A stretch of 64,000 nucleotides of DNA, taken from positions 39,594,501-39,658,500 of the forward strand of contig NC_088931.1 in the NCBI RefSeq assembly GCF_038396675.1, in the 5' to 3' direction. The notes below the pieces were generated by a model, which did no database searches, was not told the origin of the DNA, and saw only the letters and a list, made by a program, of their open reading frames with translations. Shown piece by piece: positions 50,870-62,373 of the stretch (position 1 is the stretch's first letter; each line of letters begins with the position of its first letter). A program made the position numbers and the translations under genes. The DNA is from Hydra vulgaris. Its lineage: Eukaryota > Cnidaria > Hydrozoa > Anthoathecata > Hydridae.

Positions 50870-53800
50870 TTTTTTTTATAAATGGTATTATTTGGTTCCG
50901 GTGAGAAATACATTATTGTTTTATAGAGAGCTTGCCATATTTGATAGTGTTGAAAAAGGAAGTCTGCAAATTAAAATTTTCAGTATTTTGAGTGTAATAT
51001 TTGCGTGTGTCACTTGTTTTAATAAAAAATTATTGAACGAATTCGGTAGTTTATTTTGAAGAAAATCAAACATAGAGACAATTATAAAGCTTTACAAGAT
51101 CTTGAAATTTTAGAATTTTTAATTCAGAAAACCTACTTTCGATATTAGATCGTAAAGGAGAAAATTTCATAATTCTTATGGAAGTGCGTTGTAAACTGTT
51201 TATACGAGGTAATAGAAAACTACCTTTTTGACCCTAAACAGAGCAACAATAACTTAGATGTGAGGAGATAAAGTAAATTGATATTAGAATATGTTGGGGA
51301 ACATAGTGTCGTATTAATGACAACATACTATTGGCACGTGAGAGTTTTTTATTTAATAGAATTAGTTGATAGTACCATGATAGTTTTTTGTCAAGATATA
51401 GCCCGAGGTATTTTATATATTTAGATGGGAAAAGTCTTCACATCATCACTATCAATCTTTTTTTTTTGAAGGGTTAAAAATAATAAATTTAGTTTTATTG
51501 ATATTTAGAGAAAGACGGTTACTATTTAACCAATGACACAAATGATGGAGATCTAAATTAACTTTTTACAAAGATTAGTGTCGTCAGTGAAATGATGAAC
51601 AATCGAATTATTTATAGAATGAGGCAGATCATTAATATATATTAAAAACAGTAAAGACCCTAGAACAGAACCCTGTGGGACACCATACTTAATAACTTTA
51701 CTTATGGATTGAAACCTATTAATCGAGATAAACTGAGTACGATTTTTAATATTGGATGAAAACCAATCATTAGCGATACCCCGTATACCATATTGATACA
51801 ATTTTTCAGTTAAAATCTTATGGTCAACTGTATCAAATGCTTTTTGGGGATCAATAAAGACGCCAAAAGCAAAAGAACCACTATTATTCGCACCACGAAT
51901 CATTTCAGTGATGCTAATAAGTGCATGGGAAGTAGAGTATTTTAAACGAAATGCAAACTGGCGGCCGTAGAGACACTAACAATTATAAAGACTGAGGTAG
52001 ATACGAGAGTATATTAATTTTTTAAGAACTTTGCTGATATTTGATAATAATGATATTGGTCTATAGTTATTGCAGTCAAGTTTTGAATTCTTTTTATGGA
52101 TTGGTTTAACAGATGCAGTTTTTAAAATATTAGGGAATATACCAGTAGCGAATGAGAAATTAAATAGTTTAGAAAGTAATGAAGAAATATCATTAGCAAG
52201 AAGTTTTAGAATAAAAGTTGGAACGCTGTTTGGGGCAGAAGCCTTGCATCATTTAGAGAAAGAATAACTGATATTATTTCATTTTTTTCAGTTGGTTTAA
52301 TGAAAAGAGATTCAAGGTTTGATGTTTCTAAATACTTATGGAAGTCAGTATGAGATGAATGAATATTTTTTTGCTGTTCTTCAGGAATTTAAATAAAAAA
52401 GGAGTCGAAAATTTCCGAGATTTTAACTGGATCATTGATTATGGTGTTGTTTGAAGATATACAAGATGTATATGAGATATCATTCGAACGTATATTCAAA
52501 ACAGTTCTAACACCCTTCCACGTAGCTCTCAAACTATTGCTATTGGTAGTAAAGTAGTTAGAAAAGTGTTTTTTTTTTGCTTCTTCGAATAAATGTTACA
52601 AATAAATTTTTATAGGTTTTGTAAGTTTTTTCAAGAATTAGTTTGTCATAAAGATTTTTTGTCTTAAGGAACTTCGTAAATATATTGTTTCGTTTTTTTA
52701 TTGAGGTTAAAATTGCTGAAGTAATCCATGGTTTAAGGCTCCGAGTAGCGGTGCGTTTTGTCTAGAAGAGAGTTAAAGCTAGTGAAGAAATCTTCATTTG
52801 ATTTATTTGTATTACTACTGGAAACTTTGATTACTTTATGTCAGTTGATTTTCAAGTAATCATTCCTGAGTTCTTCACTATTTAATTTTTTGAAGTTTCG
52901 AAGAAGAATATTGCTTTTACGAGAATTAATATTTCTTTTTTTAAAAGATGAATAAATTAGAAACTGTGGCAAATTATCCGATATTCTAAAAGTTAGATTG
53001 CCGGAAAAATATTTTTAGAAGTTGAATTAGAAAATATATTATGAATTAAAGTACTAGAGTGATTGGTAGTTCTTGTCGGTAAAGATATAAAAGGAAGAAA
53101 GTTGTTTGAAGCAACGGTGTTCAAATACTCCGAGATTGAATTATCTGAATTTGCTTTTATAAGATCTATATTAAAATCACCCATTATAAAGATAGTTTTA
53201 TTTTTTTCAACAGCAAGTTTTTCAAATAGAATAGCTAGATATGAAAAAATAAATTCATTAATATCCATGTTAGGATGGAGATAAACACAGCCTACTGTGA
53301 TATTAAACTTTTTAGGGAAAATGATTTCAACAAATACAGACTCTAAGAACTGAAGTTTATACATAAGTAAATCATTTCTAGATTTATAAACTAGTTTATT
53401 AGAAATATAAAGTAGAGGACCTCCAAATGAAGCTTTTGTTTGGTTATGTTTATAAACATATCCACTAAGATTAATTAGAGTTGTTGGTAGTAAATCAGAT
53501 TTCAGCATAGTTTCTGTAATTCCGATTATACTAAATTCATAATTTATTATAGATAAAAGTGAGATTAATTCATCAAAATGTTTAACTAATGAAGCGATAT
53601 TTAAATGAAATAGAGAAAAGCAATTAATATTGATGTTTGAAGAGTTAAATTTTTCAATATCAATGTATTTACAATTGATTGGGTTCTCAACTATGTTCGT
53701 ATCATCATCGCTGTTGTTATTTAGCTGATAAGTAATTATTAATTATTAAGTTGATTGAAAGTATCAGATTCTCGGAAGCAAGGAAATAGGGAAAGGTCAT

Positions 53801-54080
53801 TTGGCAGATCATTGAGATGTAATATATTGTCAATTGAAGTTTGAAGAATTAGCTCATTATCCTATATAGAACTAAAAGGAAAAATACTGTCGCAGCATGT
53901 AATACAGAGCCAATAATTCATGGAAAAAATTTTTAATAAAATAAAATCATTATCATTTAAAAAACTACATTTCTAGTCGATTGAACTTAGGCAGTAGTTG
54001 CATTGAAGTAAATGATGATTAGCACGAATATTTTTATCACAAATTTTGCCGAGTTTAGACATAATAGTAGAAATTTGTTT
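50870..54080 (-). pseudogene. LINE remnant 3 (PHD-like ORF1 end, endonuclease, RT)
   Basis: The most complete LINE in the window. From right to left: a Cys/His cluster near 53980-54060 (CDKNIRANHHLLQCNYC), the start of the endonuclease near 53550-53640 (FSLFHLNIASL...GITET), its open body 52993-53508 (GGPLLYISNKL; IFIMGDFNIDL), a linker, the RT at 51553-51903 (FGVFIDPQKAFDTVDH; YGVPQGSVLG; FTDDTNL, with Thr replacing the usual Ala of FADD), then KYIKYLGLYLDKKLSW near 51395-51440 and a C-terminal region to about 50870. CR1-like by the PHD-like cluster and architecture, clade not proven. Broken by many stops and shifts. Confidence 0.85.
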
Positions 54081-54479
54081 AGAAATAAAGATATTGATAT
54101 TAATAAGATTATTACAACAGAAACAATATAACATTAGTAGTAACTATACGATAATATAACAATGGTGTAGTTATATTATTAGATAAAAGTATTAACAATA
54201 TAACAATAATAACAGATAATAATAACAACAATAATAATAATACTAACAATAATAAAAAAAAGCAATATTTATAATAGTGAGAGTTGGAAATAGAATAGTG
54301 ATATTAATTTGAGAAAAAGTTAAGAAAGAGCAAGTATTAGTAGTAATAAATCAGCATTGAAATGAAGAAAGAAGTAGAAAAGAATTTTAAAAAAGATCAA
54401 GTATTAGTAGTTATAAACCGGCATTGATGGGTAGTTAAGATGGATAGTAGATAGTTAGCAATAGAGTAGCATGGAAATT
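54081..54479. repeat. AT-rich spacer with AAT/ACA trinucleotide repeats
   Basis: Degenerate ATAATAACA-type repeats, densest at 54175-54255. No coding sequence recognised. Confidence 0.6.
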
Positions 54480-54790
54480 AGGAAGAATACTTGTTTAATA
54501 AAAAATTAAATAGACTGTTTTTGAATTTGGAAAATGTAGGGAGAGATTTTAACTGTGAGGGGAGGCTATTCCATGTGCATATACTCTGATATTTAATCGA
54601 TTCATGCCCATAACAAACAGTTCTATGATTAGGTATAGATAATTTGAAGCTTTTAGCTGATTGAAGTTGGTAACGAGAATTTTTTTAATGAGTAAAAAAA
54701 TCAGTAAATGGAAAGGTAAGGTTTTTTGTTGCTGTTTCCAAACAAACAAACATCTGGAGTGTTGAATAAGGTCTTTTTACTTAAGTATAT
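54480..54790 (-). pseudogene. LINE C-terminal fragment
   Basis: Leftward frames contain RYQLQSAKSFKLSIPNHRT, then YGHESIKYQSICTWNSLPSQ near 54550-54660, then KFKNSLFNFLLNKY near 54490-54530. This is the typical end of a LINE RT protein (resemblance to the Y-x-S-x3-WN-LP pattern). It is separated from LINE 3 by spacer and is read in the same direction, so it is probably the truncated 3' end of another copy. Confidence 0.65.
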
Positions 54791-55390
54791 TTGATATGTA
54801 GTAGAGGATATTTTGGTCAGAGTTAAAATACTGAAAATTGATTATTTTTAGGAGGTATATTTTGGAGGTGAGATAATCTTTTAAGTGTTAGAGATAGGGT
54901 TTGTCCTCATATTTGACAAGCATATAATCGTTCCTCCTAAGAAATCCCCATATTTGACAAGTAAAATCGTTCCTCCTAATGAGTTAGACCAATTTATATC
55001 CAAATTTGACAAATGTACGTACTCTAGTTATGTTCTAAAATGATTGAAATAAAAGAAAATCACTTTTTATAAAATCTCAAAAAAAATTTTTAAATACGTT
55101 TTGAATTGGGGTTGACCACTTTAAAATATTTTTATTACACAAATAACGTTGTTAGGCGTCAAATTGACTAATTGATGCTGGTAAAACACCCATTCACGAG
55201 ACCAAGTCACGGGACCTGGTCAACATGTGAGCTATCTTCAAACATTGTACAAATTTGTTTATTAAAGACAGCCATTTTGCAAAACACAGGTTGCAAGTGT
55301 AAATGATTAATATGATCCTTTCAAATTGCTTAAAGAGAGCGCCAATGGGCTTAGATCCTTGTTTTAGTAGATGGAGACCTTGCTGTTTAT
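54791..55390. other. AT-rich spacer
   Basis: A short direct repeat near 54905-55010: CATATTTGACAAG followed by AATCGTTCCTCCTAA occurs twice, with a third partial copy. No gene recognised. Confidence 0.5.
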
Positions 55391-55392
55391 GA

Positions 55393-55565
55393 CTACGTAA
55401 ACATATATGATAGGATTTTTACAACTTTTATTGTAAAAACCTCATCATATATGTTTACGTAGATCTACACAAACATGTTACGTTACGTCGATAAACATAA
55501 ACATACTACATTACGTAGATACATCATGATCTGTGATAGCACTTTTACAAGTGCAATCACAGATC
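55393..55565. repeat. Cluster of two strong hairpins
   Basis: Hairpin 1: arms CTACGTAAACATATATGAT... at 55393-55424 and its inverse at 55431-55462, about 32 bases with small mismatches and a 6-base loop. Hairpin 2: GATCTGTGATAGCACTT at 55528-55544 paired with 55549-55565, one mismatch, 4-base loop. ACGTAGAT occurs again between them. Probably a small fold-back transposon. Confidence 0.85.
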
Positions 55566-56295
55566 AAAAGATTTTATTTTAATCAACGATTGCGTTTTGG
55601 AAGAAAAGGAGACAAACGAAGAGTAAAAAAGAACGAAAAAAACTGGCCTGAAAATTTAAATTATAAGTGATTGCACGTTCAATAGAGTTACTTAAGCAAT
55701 TATCTTATTTAAAAACATCAGTGGCAAATCAGACAACCACTGAGGTTCGTATTGAAGAGGTTGATAAACACTCTTTAGAAACAAAAATTAATCAAAATTA
55801 TACTTTTTTTTTGGAAAACTGTCAAAATTTTGAAATTTTGCAAGTAAAATATTTACGCAGCGAATTATTCCAAATGTCTATATTTTTTTATACCCAATTT
55901 ATGTAAAAAAATAATGTTTATTTGAGTATAGTGGTTAAAAGTGGGTTTTTAGTCATTAGAAATTTCGTTTACTGAAAAGCAAATTACCCCATATTATCAT
56001 ATTCATCAATGACGTTTGAATGTCTACGGTAGTATTATACGTTTTTTCTCTACTTTGTTCTTCTCAAAACAAGTTTATTCTTAAAGCATATATTAAAAAG
56101 TAAAGATTTTATATTTTTAAATATTTCTTTGAGTAATTATCTGTTAAGTCACAAAACAAATTAATTTTTTTACTTTTTACTCAAACATAGGGTAATAAAA
56201 CATAGGGTAATAAAACATAGGGTAGTAAAACATAGGGTAATAAAAAATTGGGTATTGCTTTCGATAGTATTTTTATTTTTTACTTCTTTTTCTTT
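55566..56295. other. AT-rich spacer downstream of carboxypeptidase
   Basis: A 79-residue plus-strand frame at 55667-55906 has a coiled-coil-like appearance but no recognised homology. A 16-bp tandem repeat is listed separately. No other feature. Confidence 0.4.
56184..56250. repeat. 16-bp tandem repeat AACATAGGGTAATAAA
   Basis: Four copies of a 16-bp unit, one with GTAGTAAA, located about 50 bases downstream of the carboxypeptidase stop codon. Confidence 0.9.
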
Positions 56296-58522
56296 CTATA
56301 AAACTATTTCGTTGGCCATTACTTTGAATGATTCTAAAGTTTCTTCTGCTGTTGGAACTATTTGTGAAGCTGGAAGAATAAAGCCGTATTGACCTTTATC
56401 TCTAAGTTCTAGGCCGTACGAATATTTTAATCCCAATGCTCCGTATGCCCAGTCATCGCTTGCCCCACTTGTTGGATCTAAAATGTAAAATTTTTTTTTA
56501 AAACTAATTAGGCTATCTCAACTTATAATTCTAATATAAGTTATACTGTTTTGATTTTTTTTTTGATGAGTTAATTTTAATACAATAAGCAGAAAAAAAG
56601 TTATAACTGTATACATATAATAACAGAAGATGGTCCAACTTTAAAAACTGTTCCATGCTTGTTATATAAAGCCTTGACAGCAGCAGAAGCAACTCTCATC
56701 TATGAGTTTAAATAAACAAAAAACATACTTTTGAATGAAAGTACATTACTAGCATTTATATTATATATTATACCATATAAAATTCGAAAAAAAAAAAAAA
56801 AGATTAGGGGGGGGGGGAGTTGAGGGGGAGGAAGTATTGCTTGTAAAATTGTACGCATAATTTGATAAAAAAAAATATAAATGGCGGTGTTATAACACCG
56901 CCATTTATATATTCAGTTGATAAGTATACTTATCAACTGCAATAAACCATACTTTACATTTTAAAAACATTTTATAACTTTTTATTTACCTGTTCTTTAT
57001 AATCTTTTGGTAACTCTGTGGTATAACCCCATGGCGTCATCCAAAGTTGACTGTAAGCGTGAATATCTAAAAACAAAATATTTAACAAATTTAGCGTATA
57101 ATTTGCTATATTTTACTATTTTAGCTGTTGTGTTCGAATGAAAAGTATGGAAGCGTCAATTTTTTTTCCTCCCTCTCCTTCTAATATCTAATTTGTACTG
57201 ATTTATCAAGAATATGCATTTTTGTTTACATATTTTAAATATTTCTAAATACTTTTTATTACTTCAAAATTAAGAATTGAAAAAACAATTAGTTAAAAAC
57301 AAATTTTTTTAAAAAGGCTGTATTATTATCGTAGAAATATTTCTTGTAAAGCTTGATTCTATGTTTACTTGACTGTAAAATTTTTGATTGGTTATGTTTT
57401 AGAAATGTCTCGGGTAAAGTTTTTAAAATATCCGGCCACATACCAAATAATTAAAAATAATTTTATAGATATTTAAATCTACGGGCAAATGATTTGATTA
57501 CAAAATCTACAGTGGATATTTGAATAAGTCAAATATTATAAAATATTGCCACGGTTAACACTCTAAAATGACAAATTTTATTTGGAAGTTTTTTAAAATA
57601 AACGATCTTTCTGAATCGACATCAGTTTGTATTCTATGTGGAAATCAGATAAGTAGTGTATCTAGTAACTCTCGCTAAAAATCGTTTTTTACAACTCCTG
57701 TGCACAATCCCGCCAAAAGGTTGAATGAAAATGAAAGAATAAAATTAAATTGAAAAAGGTTAAAATTTGTGTTCAAGGTTCTTTCATTCTGTTAATTACC
57801 AAATGGTTTGATCAGGTCTAAACTGTGCACCTTTAGGACTGCAGTGGTAGTCGTGTAGCTTTAAGCCTGCAGCAATATCCGGCATAACAACCTAATTTTT
57901 TTATTATCCGGCCGGATATAGGATATTGGATGATGTAAAAATCTGGGACACTCCTAGATGTTTCGCGCTTTTTCGTCACTAATTTACGCAATAAATGTTT
58001 ATGTTTTTAGTTGCGATTTTAAAGCGTTGATTAGCTTTAGTCAGATTCGATCCGCAATTGATCGCAGGCTATCCTACTAGTATACCAATAATTATTGAAA
58101 AGATATCGATAAATAATACCAATGAAGCCAGATATAGTGTTTCTATTGTTTCGAAGATATTGAGCAATGTTAAAAACACATTTCTCAGACCAAGGTTTGG
58201 AGCCAGGATATATGTCTGAACATGGGTCATTTGATGTTCCAACTTCTAAAAAAAATTATAAACATAACAAAAAAATGATAACAAAATTTTAAAAATACTA
58301 TATAGATTTTAACATACTTCCCCATTGGAAATCAAAATTACGATTCGGGTCTGCACCAGTGCATTGATAACTTGTTGGTTTCCTAGTTTTTCTCCACAAT
58401 CTAGTGCTAGCATCTTTCCATGAGTAAACATATCCATCAACATTAGCAACAGGTAAAATTACCCAATCCATTTTGTTAAGCATGGCAGCTACGGTTGCAT
58501 CTTTTTTATAGCCATTCAACAT
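56296..58522 (-). CDS. M14 metallocarboxypeptidase A-like, 3' exons only
   Basis: Five exons: 58318-58522, 58120-58245, 56990-57066, 56615-56699, 56296-56477; all joins keep phase with GT-AG sites; 224 residues to the stop. Compared with bovine carboxypeptidase A: R127 in RLWRKTRK, N144-R145 in [11 protein letters not shown], the zinc ligand H196 in [16 protein letters not shown]248 in [15 protein letters not shown] (codon split by the last intron) and catalytic E270 in [13 protein letters not shown]. So the substrate-binding and catalytic residues of the second half are intact. The propeptide and the HxxE zinc site (H69, E72) should lie upstream but are not seen between 58523 and 64000. The substrate-pocket preference cannot be judged. 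Product probably secreted, by family. Confidence 0.9.
56875..56939. repeat. Two adjacent perfect palindromes in a carboxypeptidase intron
   Basis: ATATAA-ATGGCGGTGTTA with its perfect inverse repeat (56875-56910, 36 bp) is followed three bases later by CAGTTGATAAGTA with its inverse (56914-56939, 26 bp). Both are loopless. They lie in the intron between exons 56990-57066 and 56615-56699. Confidence 0.95.
57567..57680 (+). pseudogene. BED-type zinc-finger fragment of a hAT transposon
   Basis: Plus-strand frame [14 protein letters not shown] then [12 protein letters not shown], resembling the N-terminal BED finger of hAT transposases (W-FF start, C-x2-C). It stops soon after; the second half of the finger is not clear. 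It sits in the carboxypeptidase intron, on the strand opposite to the gene. Confidence 0.45.
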
Positions 58523-59820
58523 CTATTAATATTTAATATATTTAAGATAAAAAAATCAAGTTCTTTTTTTACCCTTGAAAAATAAGAGTACTATAAATAT
58601 CTACTTAAAAAATTATTAAAATAAAGCAGATCAAGTCTATATTATATTGCAAAATTAGATATAATGCAAATTTATTAAAGATTGTTTTTAACAAAATGAA
58701 AATTTATTAAATTTATTAAAACTTATTAAAATTTATTAAAACTTGTTTTTAACAAAATGAAAAGTGAATTTCAAATTTGCTGAAAGCGGAGTAGGAGAAT
58801 TGCTAGTTTGTTAAAACAGCAGTCGGAAGAGATTATTAACAAAACTATAAAACAACTCATACTTTTGTAAACCTTATTTATGTTCAAAGCAATTTAAAAA
58901 AAATAAATGCATATTTATTTTGATTATATGTATGCAACAAAAAATCTTTGATGTCAAACTATTTACATATTAAAACTTATATTTATTATTATTAGTTTTT
59001 TAATTGAGTTTTAAATTCGCAAATTATCAATTATTAATTATAAGATCTAAATTGCATTAAAAACAAAGTTTTAACAATTATTTTGTATTATTAAAATCTA
59101 CATCATAATAATTTACTTAGTTTTAAGTTTTTACTATTCTATATTAAACTACGTATTCACAAATTTTAAATTTCATTTATAAATATTGTAGTAATTAAAA
59201 GATCGTGCAGAGTTTACAATCTCATTTTTCCTCTCTCCTTCAAAAAAGGAAAAAAGGCAAAATCTTTAAAGACCACTCGGCTTTTTAATAAATGCTGTTT
59301 GTATATTTAGTAAATAAATTTGTGTATTTAAAAAATTATTATGGAATAAAATTTAAGACTTCTGACAAAACTAATTTTCCCAAATAAAAAAAACTAAAAA
59401 CAATTTTGTTGAGTAAAACCAATGCAGTTTTTGAGGAAGTTTAACTCTTTTTGTAAACTTTTTCAGGTCTTTTTTATCCTTTGACAATCTTCTTTTTATA
59501 TAAAATTGATTCAAAGGTTAAATTTAAAAAAATCTGTTGATGACTTGGAAGTTAACTTAAAAGCTGTTATTTGCATTTTTCTTCATTAAAGCAATTAAAA
59601 ACTTAAACTTTTGGATAGAGGCGGGGATAACGAACCCTTGGTAAGTTCTATAACTATACCACGTAAGAATGTAACCCATTTTTTTGTAAGTAAGAATATA
59701 ACCCATTTTTTTGAGTTCTCTATTGGGGAAGGTTTTAAAGTTGTAAGGTAGTTTAAATATTGCAATTCTATTTATAAACCGCAGTTAATATTCATCTCCA
59801 ATGTTAACTTTCAATTAAGT
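58523..59820. other. AT-rich region upstream of the first visible carboxypeptidase exon
   Basis: Begins as intron (acceptor TATTAATAG just before 58522). No HxxE-coding exon was recognised. Short direct repeats AAATTTATTAAAACTT occur near 58690-58760. Confidence 0.5.
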
Positions 59821-59829
59821 TTACAAGAC

Positions 59830-62371
59830 GTTCGACGAGAACGAAATGAAATCTTACACTTTGTTGGCGATGTATTCAATGATAAAGCTAAAGCAGTTGA
59901 AGAAAAAGTTAATTAAGTTCACAACAATTTAAATGTACGAAAAATGCAGGGTAATATATCTTCTGACAAAATCGAATTAAAATTAAAGTGTGGATATCGA
60001 AAACCGTAACAGAAGAAACAGTTTAAGAATTGACGGCATGGTAGAAATTGGCGAAGAATAGGTTTGGGATATTACAAAAAAAAATGTAAAACAACTATTT
60101 AAAGATAATCTTGGTATTGAAAAAGATATTATTATTGAACGGGCTCATCGAGTGGGAATAGCTAAGGAAAAACGAGAGCGAACAATTGTCTCAGAGCTCC
60201 GTGATTACAAGGACAAAAAAAAACAATCATGGAAAGAGCAATTAAATTAAAAGGAACCAACACTTCTCTAAACGAAGATTTTAGTTTCACAACACGAAAA
60301 ATTTGAAAAGAACTTTTGATAAAGCGAAGATACATCGTCAAAATGGCTATTAGTAATAGCTATTTTGACTAATTGTTTATGAACTTCGAGAAAGCACCCA
60401 CAACACAGGTAATTCGACAAGCGTAAACGAGTAAGCTTTTTGAGTATTTTATTTTTTTATTGTATTAAATATTTTTAAATTATATATTGAAAATAAAAAA
60501 AATAGCACCTATTTCACAGAAAGTAAATTTTAACAATTTAAATATAGATCTTTATGAGGAAAACATTATAAATAACCTATCTCAAGAAAACAGAAAATTT
60601 TTTCAAGAAACTCAAATGAACTTAATTAACACACCGTATTTTGATCCTTTTGATTTTAGAGTATTAAAAGACGATTTTTCATTTTCTATATAGAATATTT
60701 TCTATATAAATATTAGAAGCATGCAGTAAAATTTTGATAAACTTAAAGCATTTTTAAATATTTTAAAATAATTTCTACAATTGTAAAAAATATTTTTTTT
60801 TAATTTTTTAATATTTTCTACACGTTCAATGTCATATCTCTTTCAGAGACCTGGCATGATACAGAAAGTTATCTTGAATTCTAATTATATTTTACCATTT
60901 TACAAACTAATTAGTCAACCACGAGAAAGAGGGAAAAAAAGAGGAGGATTAGGAATTTATGTCTTAAAAAAGTTTTTAAAATAAAAAACATAATATGCTT
61001 TTCAAATAATGATTATGAAAGTCTCTTCATTGAAATTGTTAATAAAAAATACCAAAATATTTTAACTGGATGTGTTTATCGTCCAACGAGTGTAAAAATA
61101 AAAAAAACTTATTTTATGAACTTAGATTATAAAAATAAATAAAGAAAATAAAACATTATATAGTATTGGTGACTTAAATCTTGATACTCAATCTAACACA
61201 AAATTTCCAAAAATAAAATCTTTTTTGATATGCTTTTTAAATTCAATGTCTTGTCAAATATTAATAAACCAACACGAGTAACAAAAACCTCGGCAACAGC
61301 AATAGACAATATTTTTATTAACAATTATTTAGAAACGACATTCGAAACCGTTATATTTATGGCAGATATAAGCGATTATTTCCCGATATTCATAAAAATA
61401 AAAAACCTTAAATATACGTCTGATTGTCAATCTAAAATCATACATTTGAAAAAACGAAATCTAAAAATGAGTAACACTAATAAGTTAACAAGTACACTAA
61501 AACAAGAAACGTGGAACAACGTATATAAATGTCAAGATACTAATGAAGCTTACAATGCTTTTTTAGTACATTTTTAGAGTATTTTAACGAAACCTGTCCA
61601 AAGAGATTATAAAAATTAAGTCAAAAGCAATTGCTAATCCGTGGATGGATAAATCGTTATTAAAGTGCTCAAAGAAAAAAAGCAAAAACATTACAATAAA
61701 TTTCTGAAAAATAAAAACAATGATAATTAGAAAAATTACAAAAGTTATAAATAATTTTTACCAAGATCTAATTAAAAATGCCAAAAAAAAAATTACAGTA
61801 ATCAAATTAACAAATGTAAATGTGATAGCAAAAAAACCTGTTCTATCATTAATGTAATAATGGGATAAGAAAAACTAAATTCACCTTCTCTACCTAAACG
61901 CATTGTTATTGAAAACAACAATTAATTTTGTCAAAAACTCATCTCGGATGAATTCATAAATATTTTAAGAGTATTGGTCCGAATCTTGTCAAAAAAAAAA
62001 TAATACCAACATCTGAATCTTTTAAAAACTTAACCTTAAACCCACGAATAACGTTACCATGCATGGTTACGAATCAGGCCATGATGAATTTGAGGCAGTT
62101 TTTACCTCTTTAAAAAAAAAAAGGCACTGGAATTTGATGAGATACCTAGTGATATAGTTATTGCAAACAAACGCAGTCTTAATAGACCTCTGGTACTAAA
62201 GCTTTCGTTAAATTCTAGGGTTTTTCCAGATGTGTTTAAATTAGCAAAAGTAATTCCATTATGCAAATGTAATGATCATTCTAACATTACAAACTATAGA
62301 CCTAATTAATTAATTGATTAATACTTTCTCTATTTTCAAAGTTCTTCGAACGTTTAGTTTATAGTAGAATC
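59830..62371 (+). pseudogene. LINE remnant 4 (ORF1-like, endonuclease, RT start)
   Basis: Plus-strand pieces in order: an ORF1-like (transposase-22/L1-type) region near 59980-60280 (IIERAHRVG-type segment, IKLKGTNTSLNEDF), an unrecognised 68-residue frame at 60487-60693, an endonuclease region with SLSETWHD near 60835-60860, GGLGIYVLK near 60945-60970, ILTGCVYRPTSV near 61055-61090, and the open frame 61230-61577 (NINKPTRVTKTSATAIDNIF), then RT beginnings near 62080-62310 (AVFTSLKKK.ALEFDEIPSDI; AKVIPLCKCNDHSNITNYRP). It ends abruptly where the Tc1-like element begins at 62374, so it was cut or truncated by that insertion. Many frameshifts. Confidence 0.8.
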
Positions 62372-62373
62372 TA

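Noticed and set aside
55667-55906. 79-residue plus-strand frame with helical character
   Set aside because: No start context, homology or codon evidence; left as unassigned spacer.
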